Both the position numbers and the translations under genes were made by a program. The notes below the pieces were generated by a model. The model saw only the letters and a program-made list of their open reading frames with translations, did no database searches and was not told the origin of the DNA. Positions 44,088 to 51,960 of a stretch of DNA of 64,000 bases are shown here, piece after piece; the first letter of the stretch is position 1, and every line of letters begins with the position of its first letter. Source of the stretch: Chitinophaga parva (lineage in GTDB: Bacteria; Bacteroidota; Bacteroidia; Chitinophagales; Chitinophagaceae); assembly GCF_003071345.1 (NCBI RefSeq), contig NZ_QCYK01000002.1, forward strand, positions 496,001-560,000, given 5' to 3'.

Positions 44088-44366
44088 GTGGACGTAAAAC
44101 AATTCATCTCATCCGGAATTATTGAGATGTATGCAAGCGGGCTGGCAACAGAGGAGGAGATACAGCAAGTGGAAGCCGCCATGCAATATTCAGGGGAAGT
44201 GCTCAGTGCTGTAGAGTCCTGCCTGCACGATATGGAATTGTACGTGCTGATGCAGGCCGTGCAGCCACCACCCGATTTGCGCACTATGGTGCTCAATGCG
44301 GATCTTGATATGATACCGGCAGCAAAAGCGGCTGGCAGCGGGCAGCGCCCGGCAGACTGTAATTAA
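44088..44366 (+). CDS. Small protein matching the anti-sigma factor N-terminal domain
   Basis: A 92-residue protein starting at GTG (44,088). Residues 1-70 are close in sequence to the N-terminal domain of the anti-sigma factor at 42,786: both begin MDV, have SSGIIE at 8-13, share the spacing of VEAxM, and have DMELYV and the PPP triplet near 61-63. The membrane span and RskA C-terminal domain are missing, and the tail is unrelated. It could be a soluble sigma-binding protein or a decayed duplicate. It has its own terminator (44,400) and is separated from the sigma operon by a terminator. Confidence 0.7.
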   Translation: MDVKQFISSGIIEMYASGLATEEEIQQVEAAMQYSGEVLSAVESCLHDMELYVLMQAVQPPPDLRTMVLNADLDMIPAAKAAGSGQRPADCN

Positions 44367-44399
44367 CACTTATGGATGGTCAATCCGCTCTATAACGGG

Positions 44400-44438
44400 A
44401 AACGGCCCTTACGCACGTAACATGCGAAGGGCCGTTTT
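44400..44438. terminator. Terminator after the small anti-sigma-like gene
   Basis: AACGGCCCTT (44,401-44,410) pairs with AAGGGCCGTT (44,427-44,436), loop 16, followed by TTTT on the plus strand; the minus strand has a shorter T-run, so it may also serve the convergent type IX cargo gene. Confidence 0.85.
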
Positions 44439-44457
44439 AGTATCCGGTAATTTTTAA

Positions 44458-46200
44458 TCAGTAGATCAGTGCCACACTGCCGGTCTTGGTTACCATCAGG
44501 CCGGTTTGCGGGTTGCGGTATTGCAACACCCAGGCGTAAGCCCCTACAGGCGCCAGTTTACCGTCCAGCAGGCCATTCCAGCCCACGCCTGGATCGTTGG
44601 CATAGAACACCCGGTTTCCCCAGCGGTTGTACACGCTCAGTGAATACTCCGTAATAGGGCAGCGGTACACGGGGAAGAAGCGGTCGTTATGCCCATCGTT
44701 ATTGGGAGAGAAGCCGCTGGGCAGTATCACCTGGCAATCGCAGTTCTGGTAATACACCGTAACAGAATCCACGGAGCGCCCGCAGGTGTTGGTTGCCACG
44801 GCTGCATAAATGCCGGCTTTATTTACCGTGAAAGTGCTCACCGTGCTGCTGTCCTGCCACTTGTAACTGGCGCCGGCACCGCGGGGTACCAGTTGCAGTA
44901 CTTCTCCATTACACAGCATGGTATCCAGCGGCAGTTTAATGCGCAGCGTATCGTCAATGTTCACTTTGATCGTATCATGCAGGGGGATGCACCGGGCTAT
45001 TTTTGCTTCCACGAAATAGTAGCCCGGTTCCGTTACGTAATACACCGCCTGCTGGGAGCCATCCTGCCACAGGTAGGTGCCTATCCCGCGATCAGCGGAA
45101 AGCACCAGGGTATTGCCTTTGCAGATGGTGGTATCACTTCCCAGGTCCAGCTTACCGATCACGTAGTTGCCCACCTTGGCGCTGTCTATCACGCTGCAGG
45201 AGCCGCCCAGCGGGGCGGGAATGTCTACAAATACGCTGTAGGTGCCGGTATTGGATACGGTGATGGTAGGCCGGGTAGCGCCGGTGTTCCAGCGCCAGCG
45301 GCTGGCCCCGGGCAGGCTGGCGGTGAAGGTGCGGGTTTCACCGGGGCACAACATGGTGTCCGGCCCCAGGAAGCTACCGGCGGGTACGGGAGGGCCGGGT
45401 GCTATGGTGATGGTGGCATCGGCCGTATAATCACCGCAACCCTGTACCGTGGCCTTTACATAATAATGGCCGGTGGTGTTTACATTGATAGAAGGCGTGG
45501 TGGCGATCACCGGGGCGCCGGGCGTGTCTTTGTACCACTCATAAGTAGCATTGTTCACCGTGGCATCCAGGTACATGCTTTGGCCGGGGCAGAGGGTTTC
45601 ATCGGTGCCAATGCCGAAGTTCACCGGTATTTTGGAAAAGAAGATGTTTACAGAGTCCGGGTCCCGGCAGCCATTGATCTTTACCCAGTATGTGCCTGCT
45701 TTGGTGACGTTGTAAGTGGGCGTGGTGGTCACCGTATCCTGCCATTGGTAGGTGGCACCGGGCACGGAGGGCGCAGTGAGCGTGTAGGGAGTGCCTTCGC
45801 ACAAGGTAAGGTCCTGCGGGCCCAGTGGCGGCGTGTTTACCGGCATTACAATGGTGATGTCCTGCTGGGTCACAGTTTGCGTGGCGCCGTGGGTGGCCGT
45901 GAGCGTTACGGAAAAAGTACCGGTGCCGGAAAAAGTATGGTAGGGCCTTTTAAGCGTGCTGGTATTGGCGGTGCCGGAGGCTGCATCGCCAAAGTCCCAC
46001 ACCACAGCGGTGATGGTGGAGGTATCGGTGATGGTAAAGCGTACGGAGTCGCCATAGCAGGTGGTGCTAAAGCTAAAGGGATCGTCAATGCGACGGGTGT
46101 TGTGGTGTGTACTGCTGTGATCCGTTGCCAGCGCCGGGATAGGAACGCTTACGAGCAGCAGCAGTAGCAGCAATAGTGGTTTGACAGGGTGATGCATCAT
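44458..46200 (-). CDS. Type IX secretion cargo with PKD/Ig-like repeats and CHU_C sorting domain
   Basis: A 580-residue exported protein. A signal peptide (HPVKPLLLLLLLLVSVPIPALA, residues in the first 25) is followed by a PKD-like module (AVVWDFGDAASG near 65-76) and then about six Ig-like modules, each opening with a Cys and Gly/Glu pair, e.g. LCEGTPYTL, LCPGQSMYL, LCPGETRTF, ICKGNTLVL, LCNGEVLQL. The end matches the type B (CHU_C) sorting signal with LPSGFSPNNDGHND and YNRWGNRVF. It is expected at the cell surface or in the medium and may be an adhesin. No catalytic domain seen. Confidence 0.9.
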   Translation of the reverse strand: MMHHPVKPLLLLLLLLVSVPIPALATDHSSTHHNTRRIDDPFSFSTTCYGDSVRFTITDTSTITAVVWDFGDAASGTANTSTLKRPYHTFSGTGTFSVTLTATHGATQTVTQQDITIVMPVNTPPLGPQDLTLCEGTPYTLTAPSVPGATYQWQDTVTTTPTYNVTKAGTYWVKINGCRDPDSVNIFFSKIPVNFGIGTDETLCPGQSMYLDATVNNATYEWYKDTPGAPVIATTPSINVNTTGHYYVKATVQGCGDYTADATITIAPGPPVPAGSFLGPDTMLCPGETRTFTASLPGASRWRWNTGATRPTITVSNTGTYSVFVDIPAPLGGSCSVIDSAKVGNYVIGKLDLGSDTTICKGNTLVLSADRGIGTYLWQDGSQQAVYYVTEPGYYFVEAKIARCIPLHDTIKVNIDDTLRIKLPLDTMLCNGEVLQLVPRGAGASYKWQDSSTVSTFTVNKAGIYAAVATNTCGRSVDSVTVYYQNCDCQVILPSGFSPNNDGHNDRFFPVYRCPITEYSLSVYNRWGNRVFYANDPGVGWNGLLDGKLAPVGAYAWVLQYRNPQTGLMVTKTGSVALIY

Positions 46201-46588
46201 CAGGCCTTTCTGTAGAAATGGTTATGGAACCGTAAGGTAGTCCAAATCGGTGGATATATATTACTTTTTTAACAGATTTTATATTCACATAATGTGACAA
46301 AACATCTTAAAAGGCCGCTATTTGCCACTGTTAACATCTTATTAGCTTTTGGCTGGGGTGAGCTTGGTAGTTTTGATGGTAGTGGTCATGGGCAACCATG
46401 GCTGCCCACAGAGGCAATAGGGCGAAGGGTAGGAGCTAGCCCTGTTGCTTTCTTTTTTTAACCGGTGTTTTAATATTTGTCATAATTTTTTTTGGTTTTA
46501 ACAATGGAGGCGGAAGTTTTTCCGCCTCCATTGTTTTGCGGGAGCATGTATTGCCCTGGTGGCGCATCAAAGGCCCGGGCGGGAACGC
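46201..46588. other. Gene-free gap with a hairpin
   Basis: A 388-base gap between the type IX cargo gene's start and the pseudouridine-synthase stop, both on the minus strand. AACAATGGAGGCGGAA (46,500-46,515) and TTCCGCCTCCATTGTT (46,520-46,535) form a perfect 16-base hairpin with a four-base loop, which probably stops the pseudouridine-synthase transcript. The T-run is poor on either strand. The cargo promoter lies in the AT-rich part near 46,250-46,300. Confidence 0.5.
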
Positions 46589-47671
46589 CTATCCGTTCGT
46601 ATCCAGGGGCCTGGCGGCAATGTACCTTCTCCAGCGTTCCACCACCTGTGTAAAATCATCCGGCACGGCGCTTTCAAAATGCACGAACTGCTTGGTGCGC
46701 GGGTGCACAAAGCCCAGGGTGCGGGCGTGCAGGGCGTGGCGGGGCATTATTTCAAAGCAGTTGTCTACAAACTGTTTGTATTTATTGAAGATGGTACCTT
46801 TCAGGATACGGTTGCCCCCGTAGGTATCATCATTGAACAGGGAGTGGCCGATGTGTTGCATGTGCACGCGGATCTGGTGGGTGCGGCCGGTTTCCAGGCG
46901 GCACTCTATCATGGTCACGTAATTGAATCGTTCCAGCACCCTGTAGTGGGTGATGGCCTCTTTGCCAAAATCGCCCTCCGGGTAGGCATCCATGATCTTG
47001 CGGAAGCGCTGGTGCCGGCCCACGTGCGCCACCACGGTGCCTTCATCCTCCTCAAAATCGCCCCATACCAGGGCTATATAACGCCGTTGCACAGTGTGGT
47101 CAGCAAATTGTTTGGCCAGGTCGCTCATGGCCTTTTCATTCTTGGCCACCACCAGCAGGCCGCTGGTGTTCTTGTCAATGCGGTGTACCAGCCCAAAACG
47201 CGCGTTCATGGGAATGGGGGAGGTCTTGTCTTCGCCCAGGTAATAGGCCAGGCCATTCACCAGGGTGCCGGTGTAATTGCCACAGCCGGGATGTACCACC
47301 ATACCGGGTTTCTTGTCTATGATCAGCACGTCCTCATCCTCGTACACGATGGGCAGGGGAATATTTTCCGGCAGGATCTCCTGGTTCTCCGGGTCTTTGT
47401 TGGAGAACACGATGATATGGTCCTGGGGGCGGATCTTGTAATTGGATTTTACCGGCTTGTTATTGACCAGTACCATCTCATTATCAATGCCCTGTTGTAT
47501 CTTATTGCGGGTAGCGTTCTCTATGCGGGCCTGCAGGAACTTGTCGATGCGGATGGGTTCCTGGCCTTTGTCTACCGTAAAGTTCAGCCGCTCAAACACG
47601 ACTTCCCCTTCCGACTCCGTGTCGGCATCATTTTCCAGTTCATCATCCAGCTCGTAGTGGCCGTCCTTCAT
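46589..47671 (-). CDS. RluA-family pseudouridine synthase (RluD-like)
   Basis: A 360-residue enzyme that converts uridine to pseudouridine in rRNA (or tRNA). The N-terminal S4 RNA-binding region (about 32-95, with IDKFLQARIENATRNKIQQ) precedes the catalytic domain, where HRIDKNTSGLLVVAKN carries the catalytic Asp and ETGRTHQIRVH lies near the middle. The acidic stretch in the first 25 residues is unusual but common in Bacteroidota. The target site is not determinable. It is divergent from lipB. Confidence 0.93.
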   Translation of the reverse strand: MKDGHYELDDELENDADTESEGEVVFERLNFTVDKGQEPIRIDKFLQARIENATRNKIQQGIDNEMVLVNNKPVKSNYKIRPQDHIIVFSNKDPENQEILPENIPLPIVYEDEDVLIIDKKPGMVVHPGCGNYTGTLVNGLAYYLGEDKTSPIPMNARFGLVHRIDKNTSGLLVVAKNEKAMSDLAKQFADHTVQRRYIALVWGDFEEDEGTVVAHVGRHQRFRKIMDAYPEGDFGKEAITHYRVLERFNYVTMIECRLETGRTHQIRVHMQHIGHSLFNDDTYGGNRILKGTIFNKYKQFVDNCFEIMPRHALHARTLGFVHPRTKQFVHFESAVPDDFTQVVERWRRYIAARPLDTNG

Positions 47672-47685
47672 GTATTAAATTTTTG

Positions 47686-47693
47686 CAAAGGTA
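47686..47693 (-). promoter_or_regulatory. -7 promoter box of pseudouridine synthase gene
   Basis: The minus strand reads TACCTTTG, a perfect TAnnTTTG box, 14 bases upstream of the ATG. It lies 20 bases from the oppositely oriented lipB box. Confidence 0.6.
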
Positions 47694-47712
47694 GAACTTT
47701 AGCGGGAAGACG

Positions 47713-47720
47713 TAAATTTG
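47713..47720 (+). promoter_or_regulatory. -7 promoter box of lipB
   Basis: TAAATTTG is a perfect TAnnTTTG box 11 bases before the lipB ATG. The two back-to-back boxes must compete for space in the 60-base divergent gap. Confidence 0.6.
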
Positions 47721-47731
47721 TGGCGTTTCAT

Positions 47732-48430
47732 ATGAATAAGATCGTAGTCAGGAATTTAGGAAGCATCGATTACCAGCCCGCGTGGGACCTGCAGGAGCAG
47801 TTGTTGCTGCAGGCCGTCACCGCCAAGCGGGCCATGGCATCCGGCGAAGCCGGCGCTACTTTACCGGTTCACCAGTTGCTGCTGGTAGAGCACCCGCCGG
47901 TGTACACCCTGGGCAAGAGCGGCCATGAAAGCAACCTGCTTATCAGCGAGGCCCAACTGGCCGAAGGCCATATCCAATACGTAAAGACCAACCGTGGTGG
48001 CGACATTACCTTCCACGGCCCCGGCCAGCTGGTGGCTTACCCCATCCTGGACCTGGAGCAGTTCTTCACCGACATTGGCAAGTACCTGCGTTTCCTCGAA
48101 GAAGCCGTGATCCGTACCCTGGGCCACTACGGCCTGGCCGGCGAGCGATCCGCCGGCGAAACCGGCGTATGGCTGGACGTAGGCACCCCCCGCGCACGTA
48201 AGATCTGCGCCATGGGCGTGCGCTGCAGCCGTTGGGTAACCATGCATGGCCTGGCCCTGAATGTGAATACCGACATGCGCTATTTCAGCAATATTGTGCC
48301 CTGCGGCATCACCGATAAGGCCGTGACTTCCCTGCAGCAGGAACTGGGCCGGGAAGTGCCCATGGCCGGGGTACAGGCGCTGTTGGTGAAATTTATAGGG
48401 GAGGTGTTTGAAGCGGAGATGGTGGGGTAA
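47732..48430 (+). CDS. lipB: LipB octanoyltransferase
   Basis: A 232-residue enzyme that transfers octanoyl from ACP to lipoyl domains of 2-oxoacid dehydrogenases. The conserved blocks RGGDITFHGPGQLVAYPI (near 88-105) and KICAMGVR with K157 (the conserved Lys), and PCGITDK with catalytic C191, are all present. The frame is open far upstream, but the ATG at 47,732, with the promoter box behind it and MNKIVVRNLGSIDY matching the family, is the evident start. Confidence 0.96.
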   Translation: MNKIVVRNLGSIDYQPAWDLQEQLLLQAVTAKRAMASGEAGATLPVHQLLLVEHPPVYTLGKSGHESNLLISEAQLAEGHIQYVKTNRGGDITFHGPGQLVAYPILDLEQFFTDIGKYLRFLEEAVIRTLGHYGLAGERSAGETGVWLDVGTPRARKICAMGVRCSRWVTMHGLALNVNTDMRYFSNIVPCGITDKAVTSLQQELGREVPMAGVQALLVKFIGEVFEAEMVG

Positions 48431-48503
48431 AAATGTTGCAGGTGAATGCCTGCGCCGGCGTTTTGCTGCAGGCAATGCCAGGCTATGTAATGGTGAACAG
48501 GCC

Positions 48504-48534
48504 CAAAAAATGCGGCCACGAAACCGTGGCCGCA
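48504..48534 (-). terminator. Terminator of the secreted-protein gene
   Basis: TGCGGCCACG (48,511-48,520) and CGTGGCCGCA (48,525-48,534) pair perfectly with loop AAAC. On the minus strand it is followed by a run of T (plus strand A6 at 48,505-48,510). Confidence 0.9.
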
Positions 48535-48539
48535 CCTAT

Positions 48540-49322
48540 TCAGTTCTTATAGTTCAACGGGATAAACAACGTCCATTTCTCTTTCAGATTTCCACCCTCA
48601 TACAACTCAAACGCAAACCACCCCGCATGCAGGAAGATCGCTTTCTCCAGGATCAGTGATGGTTCCGTGATCTTCGGGATATCAAACAGGAAGGTACCAT
48701 TCGGCTCAAAGAATTTGATCATGTATTGCTTGCTCGCTGCATCCGGCAGTTTAATGTTCACATTGCCATCCGCCGTAGTGTAGATATAGTTCGATGGCTT
48801 CCACACCGGTTTTTCCTCTACCTTGGGCGTCACCGTAGCCAGCGGCGGGCGGCTCGCATTGGTTTGCGGGGCCTTCTGCACACCACCTGCTACCGGGGGC
48901 GGGCCTACATCCGGCGCGGTGAGCTTGTCCGACGCATTGATAGTGCTATCCGCCACGGCCAGCACTACGTTGGAGAAAAAATAACGGCCACTCTTCAGCA
49001 GGATGAACAGGCGGTAATAGTTACTGCCGGGCAGGGGTTTGTTATCCAGGTAGGCATTGCGCATGGAGGCCGGCTCACTGGCGTAGCCAATGGTATAAAA
49101 GTTCAGCACACTATCCAGGGAGCGCTGGATGCCGATCTCTTTCACGTTGCTGAACCCCGAAAGCCAGTCCAGCTGGATCTTGCCGGTTTTAATGAGGGCG
49201 GAAAAGTTAGGCAACACCGGTGGTGTAGGGCCTGAGGGAGTATCGTCTTGTTGTGCTTTGCCGGTGAGCAGGATGAAGAACATCATGCTGGTTAATAAGG
49301 CTAATCTCGCTAATTGCTTCAT
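48540..49322 (-). CDS. Secreted protein of unknown function
   Basis: A 260-residue exported protein with signal peptide MKQLARLALLTSMMFFILL and cleavage near GKAQ. I chose this ATG rather than one six codons upstream. Residues about 45-115 have an Ig/fibronectin-type pattern (KEIGIQRSLDSVLNFYTIGY; GSNYYRLFILLKSGRYFFSN), and about 130-175 is a Pro-rich linker before a second beta-rich part. No enzyme motif. It resembles accessory exported proteins seen in gliding Bacteroidota, but no family is assigned. It is convergent with lipB. Confidence 0.8.
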   Translation of the reverse strand: MKQLARLALLTSMMFFILLTGKAQQDDTPSGPTPPVLPNFSALIKTGKIQLDWLSGFSNVKEIGIQRSLDSVLNFYTIGYASEPASMRNAYLDNKPLPGSNYYRLFILLKSGRYFFSNVVLAVADSTINASDKLTAPDVGPPPVAGGVQKAPQTNASRPPLATVTPKVEEKPVWKPSNYIYTTADGNVNIKLPDAASKQYMIKFFEPNGTFLFDIPKITEPSLILEKAIFLHAGWFAFELYEGGNLKEKWTLFIPLNYKN

Positions 49323-49436
49323 ACGGTCGCAAAAATACAATTACAGTTCATTAATCAATAACACCCGGCCGTGCAAAATAATGTGAGAAACCGGGTATTT
49401 CCGGTCTCTGCCGGCAGCGATGGTTCCAGTGTGGTG

Positions 49437-50339
49437 TCAGTGGAATGAAAGAACGCCGGGAGGCAGGGAAAGATTGCCCTGCAGGCCGCCCGTGTGCAGG
49501 AGCAATATACGGCTGCCTGCCTGGAAGTGCCCGCCCAGGGCCAGCCCGCGGAAGGCCATCCCCATTTTACCGGTATAAATTATATCCAGGGGAATGCCCG
49601 TTTGTGCATGGAAATCATTCATGAATGCAAAGAGGGCAGGGGAGGTCTTCGCATAACCACCCTGGTGAAACTGGTAATGCAGTTGCCACGCTACCGGTGT
49701 ATGCCGCGGCCGCAGCAGTTCCCGGATGGAGGCCTCCATCCACTCCGCCTGCTTCAGCACCGGGATGCCTATGACGGTTTGCCCGGGCGCTGCGCTGTTA
49801 ATGAGACCTGCCAGCGTAGTGCCGGTGCCGCCGGCGCAAAGGAGGTGGGTGTAGGCATCCAGGCCCGGGGCGCTTTTTAGAATATCCTCGCAGCCCAGGG
49901 CGCCCAGCGCATTATGGCCGCCCTCCGGCACCACGAAATATTCCGGGAAACGGGCACCCCACTCTGCCGGGTTTACGGTACGGTAAGCTTCCCGGGAAAT
50001 GAATTGCAGTTCCATCCCATGGGCCTGGGCCTGTTGCAGGGTAAGGCTCAGCGTGGCGGGCCTTTCCCCCCGCACCACGCCTATGCTGCGGAGGCCTGTT
50101 GCGTGGCAGGCAGCAGCGGTGGCCGCCAGGTGGTTGCTCCAGGCACCGCCAAAGGTGAGCAGGCCGGTTTTGCCTCCGGCCAAAGCCGCTTCCAGGTTGC
50201 GTTTCAGCTTATACCACTTATTGCCGGAAATGGCGGCATGCAACTGGTCCAGCCGGAGCATATCTGCGCAAAGGCCCGCCGGTAGCCAGTCTGGCTGCAC
50301 TTTACTAATGGGTAGTATGGGTATTTCCGGTAAGATCAT
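49437..50339 (-). CDS. PLP-dependent ACC deaminase/D-cysteine desulfhydrase family protein
   Basis: A 300-residue fold-type II PLP enzyme. The PLP Lys is in SGNKWYKLKRNL (near 43), followed by LTFGGAWSNHLAATAAA and a phosphate loop CAGGTGTTLAG near 175. In this family, members deaminate D-cysteine or 1-aminocyclopropane-1-carboxylate; sequence alone does not tell which. I start at MILPEIPIL; the longer frame adds an unlikely basic region. It is transcribed alone, opposite to the next gene. Confidence 0.87.
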   Translation of the reverse strand: MILPEIPILPISKVQPDWLPAGLCADMLRLDQLHAAISGNKWYKLKRNLEAALAGGKTGLLTFGGAWSNHLAATAAACHATGLRSIGVVRGERPATLSLTLQQAQAHGMELQFISREAYRTVNPAEWGARFPEYFVVPEGGHNALGALGCEDILKSAPGLDAYTHLLCAGGTGTTLAGLINSAAPGQTVIGIPVLKQAEWMEASIRELLRPRHTPVAWQLHYQFHQGGYAKTSPALFAFMNDFHAQTGIPLDIIYTGKMGMAFRGLALGGHFQAGSRILLLHTGGLQGNLSLPPGVLSFH

Positions 50340-50682
50340 CACAGAATAAGCGTATGATGAACGCTTGTAGTTCAATGTTTTATGTGGAAAAAAAAATCCA
50401 GGCCGCGGCAAAAATAATCTTTTCTTAAACCAGCAGGAACTGCGGTGCCACTGCGGCTTTGAATAGCGGGCTCAGATGTAGGCTGGGCAAGGCTTGCATG
50501 GCTAAAAGGGTTTAGCAGCGCTTTCAGGCAAGGTGTTTGATAAAGCACAAACCGCCATTGCGCCGCTACTTCCGGCAGCTGCCAGACCGCCGGCGCGTGG
50601 CAACAAAACCAATTTAATCCTTTAATTTAGCCCCCGGTATTACCGGGAATGATTGAACCTCGTAAACTGTCAACAACACACA
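50340..50682. other. Gene-free divergent gap
   Basis: A 343-base gap between the deaminase-like gene and the nucleotidyltransferase gene, which point away from each other. It should hold both promoters; I found no perfect -7 box, no gene, and only a short GC-rich stretch near 50,570-50,600. Confidence 0.4.
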
Positions 50683-51582
50683 ATGCAAAAGCCTACTTTA
50701 CTGATCCTCGCCGCTGGTATGGCCAGCCGTTATGGTAGCCTCAAACAGATCCAGCAATTTGGCCCCGGCGGAGAAACTATCATTGATTACTCTATTTACG
50801 ATGCCATCCGCGCAGGTTTTGGTAAGATCGTCTTCATTATACGCAAGGACTTCGAACAGGATTTCAAAGATATTTTTGAGCCCAAGCTCAAGGGCCGGGT
50901 AGAAACGGCTTATGTATTCCAGGAAATGGATGCCTACCTGGATGGCTATACTATGCCGGCAGACCGTACCAAGCCCTGGGGCACCGCCCACGCCATCCTT
51001 TGCGCAAAAGACGCTATCAATGAGCCTTTTGCCGTGATCAATGCAGATGATTTTTATGGCCGCGACTCTTTTGAGAAAATGGCGAAATTCCTGCAGGATG
51101 GCTGCAAGGACGATGTGTACAGCGTAGCAGGGTATGAACTGGGCAAGACCATCAGTGAGCATGGCTCCGTATCGCGCGGGGTATGTGCGGATGATGGCAA
51201 AGGCAACCTGGCCGCCATTAACGAGCGTACCAAGGTGTACAAGGACGGTGAGCAGATCGTGTATGAAGACGCTACCGGCAAGCATCCCCTGGGCGATAAA
51301 ACACCCGTGTCCATGAACTTCTGGGGCTTTGCGCCTTCCGTGTTCCCCCTGAGCCAGGAGCTGTTCAAAAGCTTCCTGCAGGAAAAAGGACAGGAGCCCA
51401 AATCGGAATTTTTTATCCCCATCGTGATAGATAACTTCATTCATGGCAAGGGCGTAGTGAAGATCCTTCCCACCAGCGCGCAATGGTTTGGTGTTACCTA
51501 CAAAGAAGATGCGCCCGGCGTACAGGCCAGCCTCCATGCACTGGTAGCCGCCGGCGAATATCCTTCCAACCTTTGGAAATAA
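50683..51582 (+). CDS. Sugar-1-phosphate nucleotidyltransferase-like protein
   Basis: A 299-residue nucleotidyltransferase with the GT-A type NTP-binding start LLILAAGMASRYGSLKQIQQFGPGGETIID (split over residues 5-34) and the AVINADDFYG metal-binding motif near 117-126. It resembles glucose-1-phosphate or mannose-1-phosphate nucleotidylyltransferases that make NDP-sugars, but the substrate is not clear. I start at MQKPTLL; an upstream ATG adds ten unrelated residues. Followed by a 378-base region that contains the ilv promoter and attenuator. Confidence 0.87.
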   Translation: MQKPTLLILAAGMASRYGSLKQIQQFGPGGETIIDYSIYDAIRAGFGKIVFIIRKDFEQDFKDIFEPKLKGRVETAYVFQEMDAYLDGYTMPADRTKPWGTAHAILCAKDAINEPFAVINADDFYGRDSFEKMAKFLQDGCKDDVYSVAGYELGKTISEHGSVSRGVCADDGKGNLAAINERTKVYKDGEQIVYEDATGKHPLGDKTPVSMNFWGFAPSVFPLSQELFKSFLQEKGQEPKSEFFIPIVIDNFIHGKGVVKILPTSAQWFGVTYKEDAPGVQASLHALVAAGEYPSNLWK

Positions 51583-51685
51583 AACTGCGTTTTTGTTAAA
51601 AGATAGGCAGTAAAAGCCGATGAATTTTAAATAATCGAAAGAAAATCCCGGTTATTTGATATTTATCTAAACATTTAAAAGGTTA

Positions 51686-51716
51686 TTGTTTTTTATTCTA
51701 ACGGGCTATACTTTTG
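51686..51716 (+). promoter_or_regulatory. Promoter of the ilv operon
   Basis: TTG at 51,686-51,688 and a perfect -7 box TACTTTTG at 51,709-51,716, separated by 20 bases. Transcription should begin near 51,722, giving a leader of about 240 bases before ilvE. Confidence 0.75.
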
Positions 51717-51734
51717 TAGAAGTCGTGAAATGCG

Positions 51735-51857
51735 ATGCCTCCTATGTGGGTAAATAAAGACAATATAAAACTCAATCACATCGTTCCCGAATTAAACTGG
51801 GCTATAAGCCTCGTTGTGATAGTCATTGTCATTATTCGCCACCAATTTGGAGGATAG
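51735..51857 (+). CDS. Branched-chain amino acid leader peptide (attenuator)
   Basis: A 40-codon open frame between the promoter and ilvE. Codons 26-34 (51,810-51,836) read LVVIVIVII: nine branched-chain codons in a row, CTC GTT GTG ATA GTC ATT GTC ATT ATT. This is the hallmark of a translating-ribosome sensor for Leu/Val/Ile-tRNA supply. The stop (TAG, 51,855) lies inside the antiterminator strand. The start may be ATG 51,735 or ATG 51,744; both give the control region. Too short for ordinary gene callers. Confidence 0.9.
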   Translation: MPPMWVNKDNIKLNHIVPELNWAISLVVIVIVIIRHQFGG

Positions 51858-51920
51858 GTCACCGTGTACTCATATCAACGATATAGACAAACCTTCCTCC
51901 CACCGAGGAAGGTTTTTTTT
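51849..51920 (+). terminator. Attenuator: antiterminator and terminator hairpins upstream of ilvE
   Basis: Terminator: AAACCTTCCTC (51,889-51,899) pairs with GAGGAAGGTTT (51,905-51,915), loop CCACC, T-run to 51,920. Alternative fold: GGAGGA at 51,849-51,854 pairs with TCCTCC at 51,895-51,900, extended by AGG/CCT with one bulged base. The two cannot form together. A ribosome at the leader stop would cover GGAGGATAGG and allow termination; one stalled in the Val/Ile run would leave it free and allow read-through. Confidence 0.88.
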
Positions 51921-51960
51921 ATGCCTGTAATTTCATTCGCAAACAACAACCTGAATAAAT

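Noticed and set aside
44689..46167. 492-codon plus-strand frame
   Set aside because: Antisense to the type IX cargo gene, Gly/Ala/His-rich, no domain.
46559..47731. Upstream extension of the lipB frame
   Set aside because: It is antisense to the pseudouridine synthase; the ATG at 47,732 behind a perfect promoter box is the real start.
51722..51920. T-box or riboswitch in place of a leader-peptide attenuator
   Set aside because: No T-box sequence or specifier-loop layout; the branched-chain codon run and overlapping stop explain the structure better.
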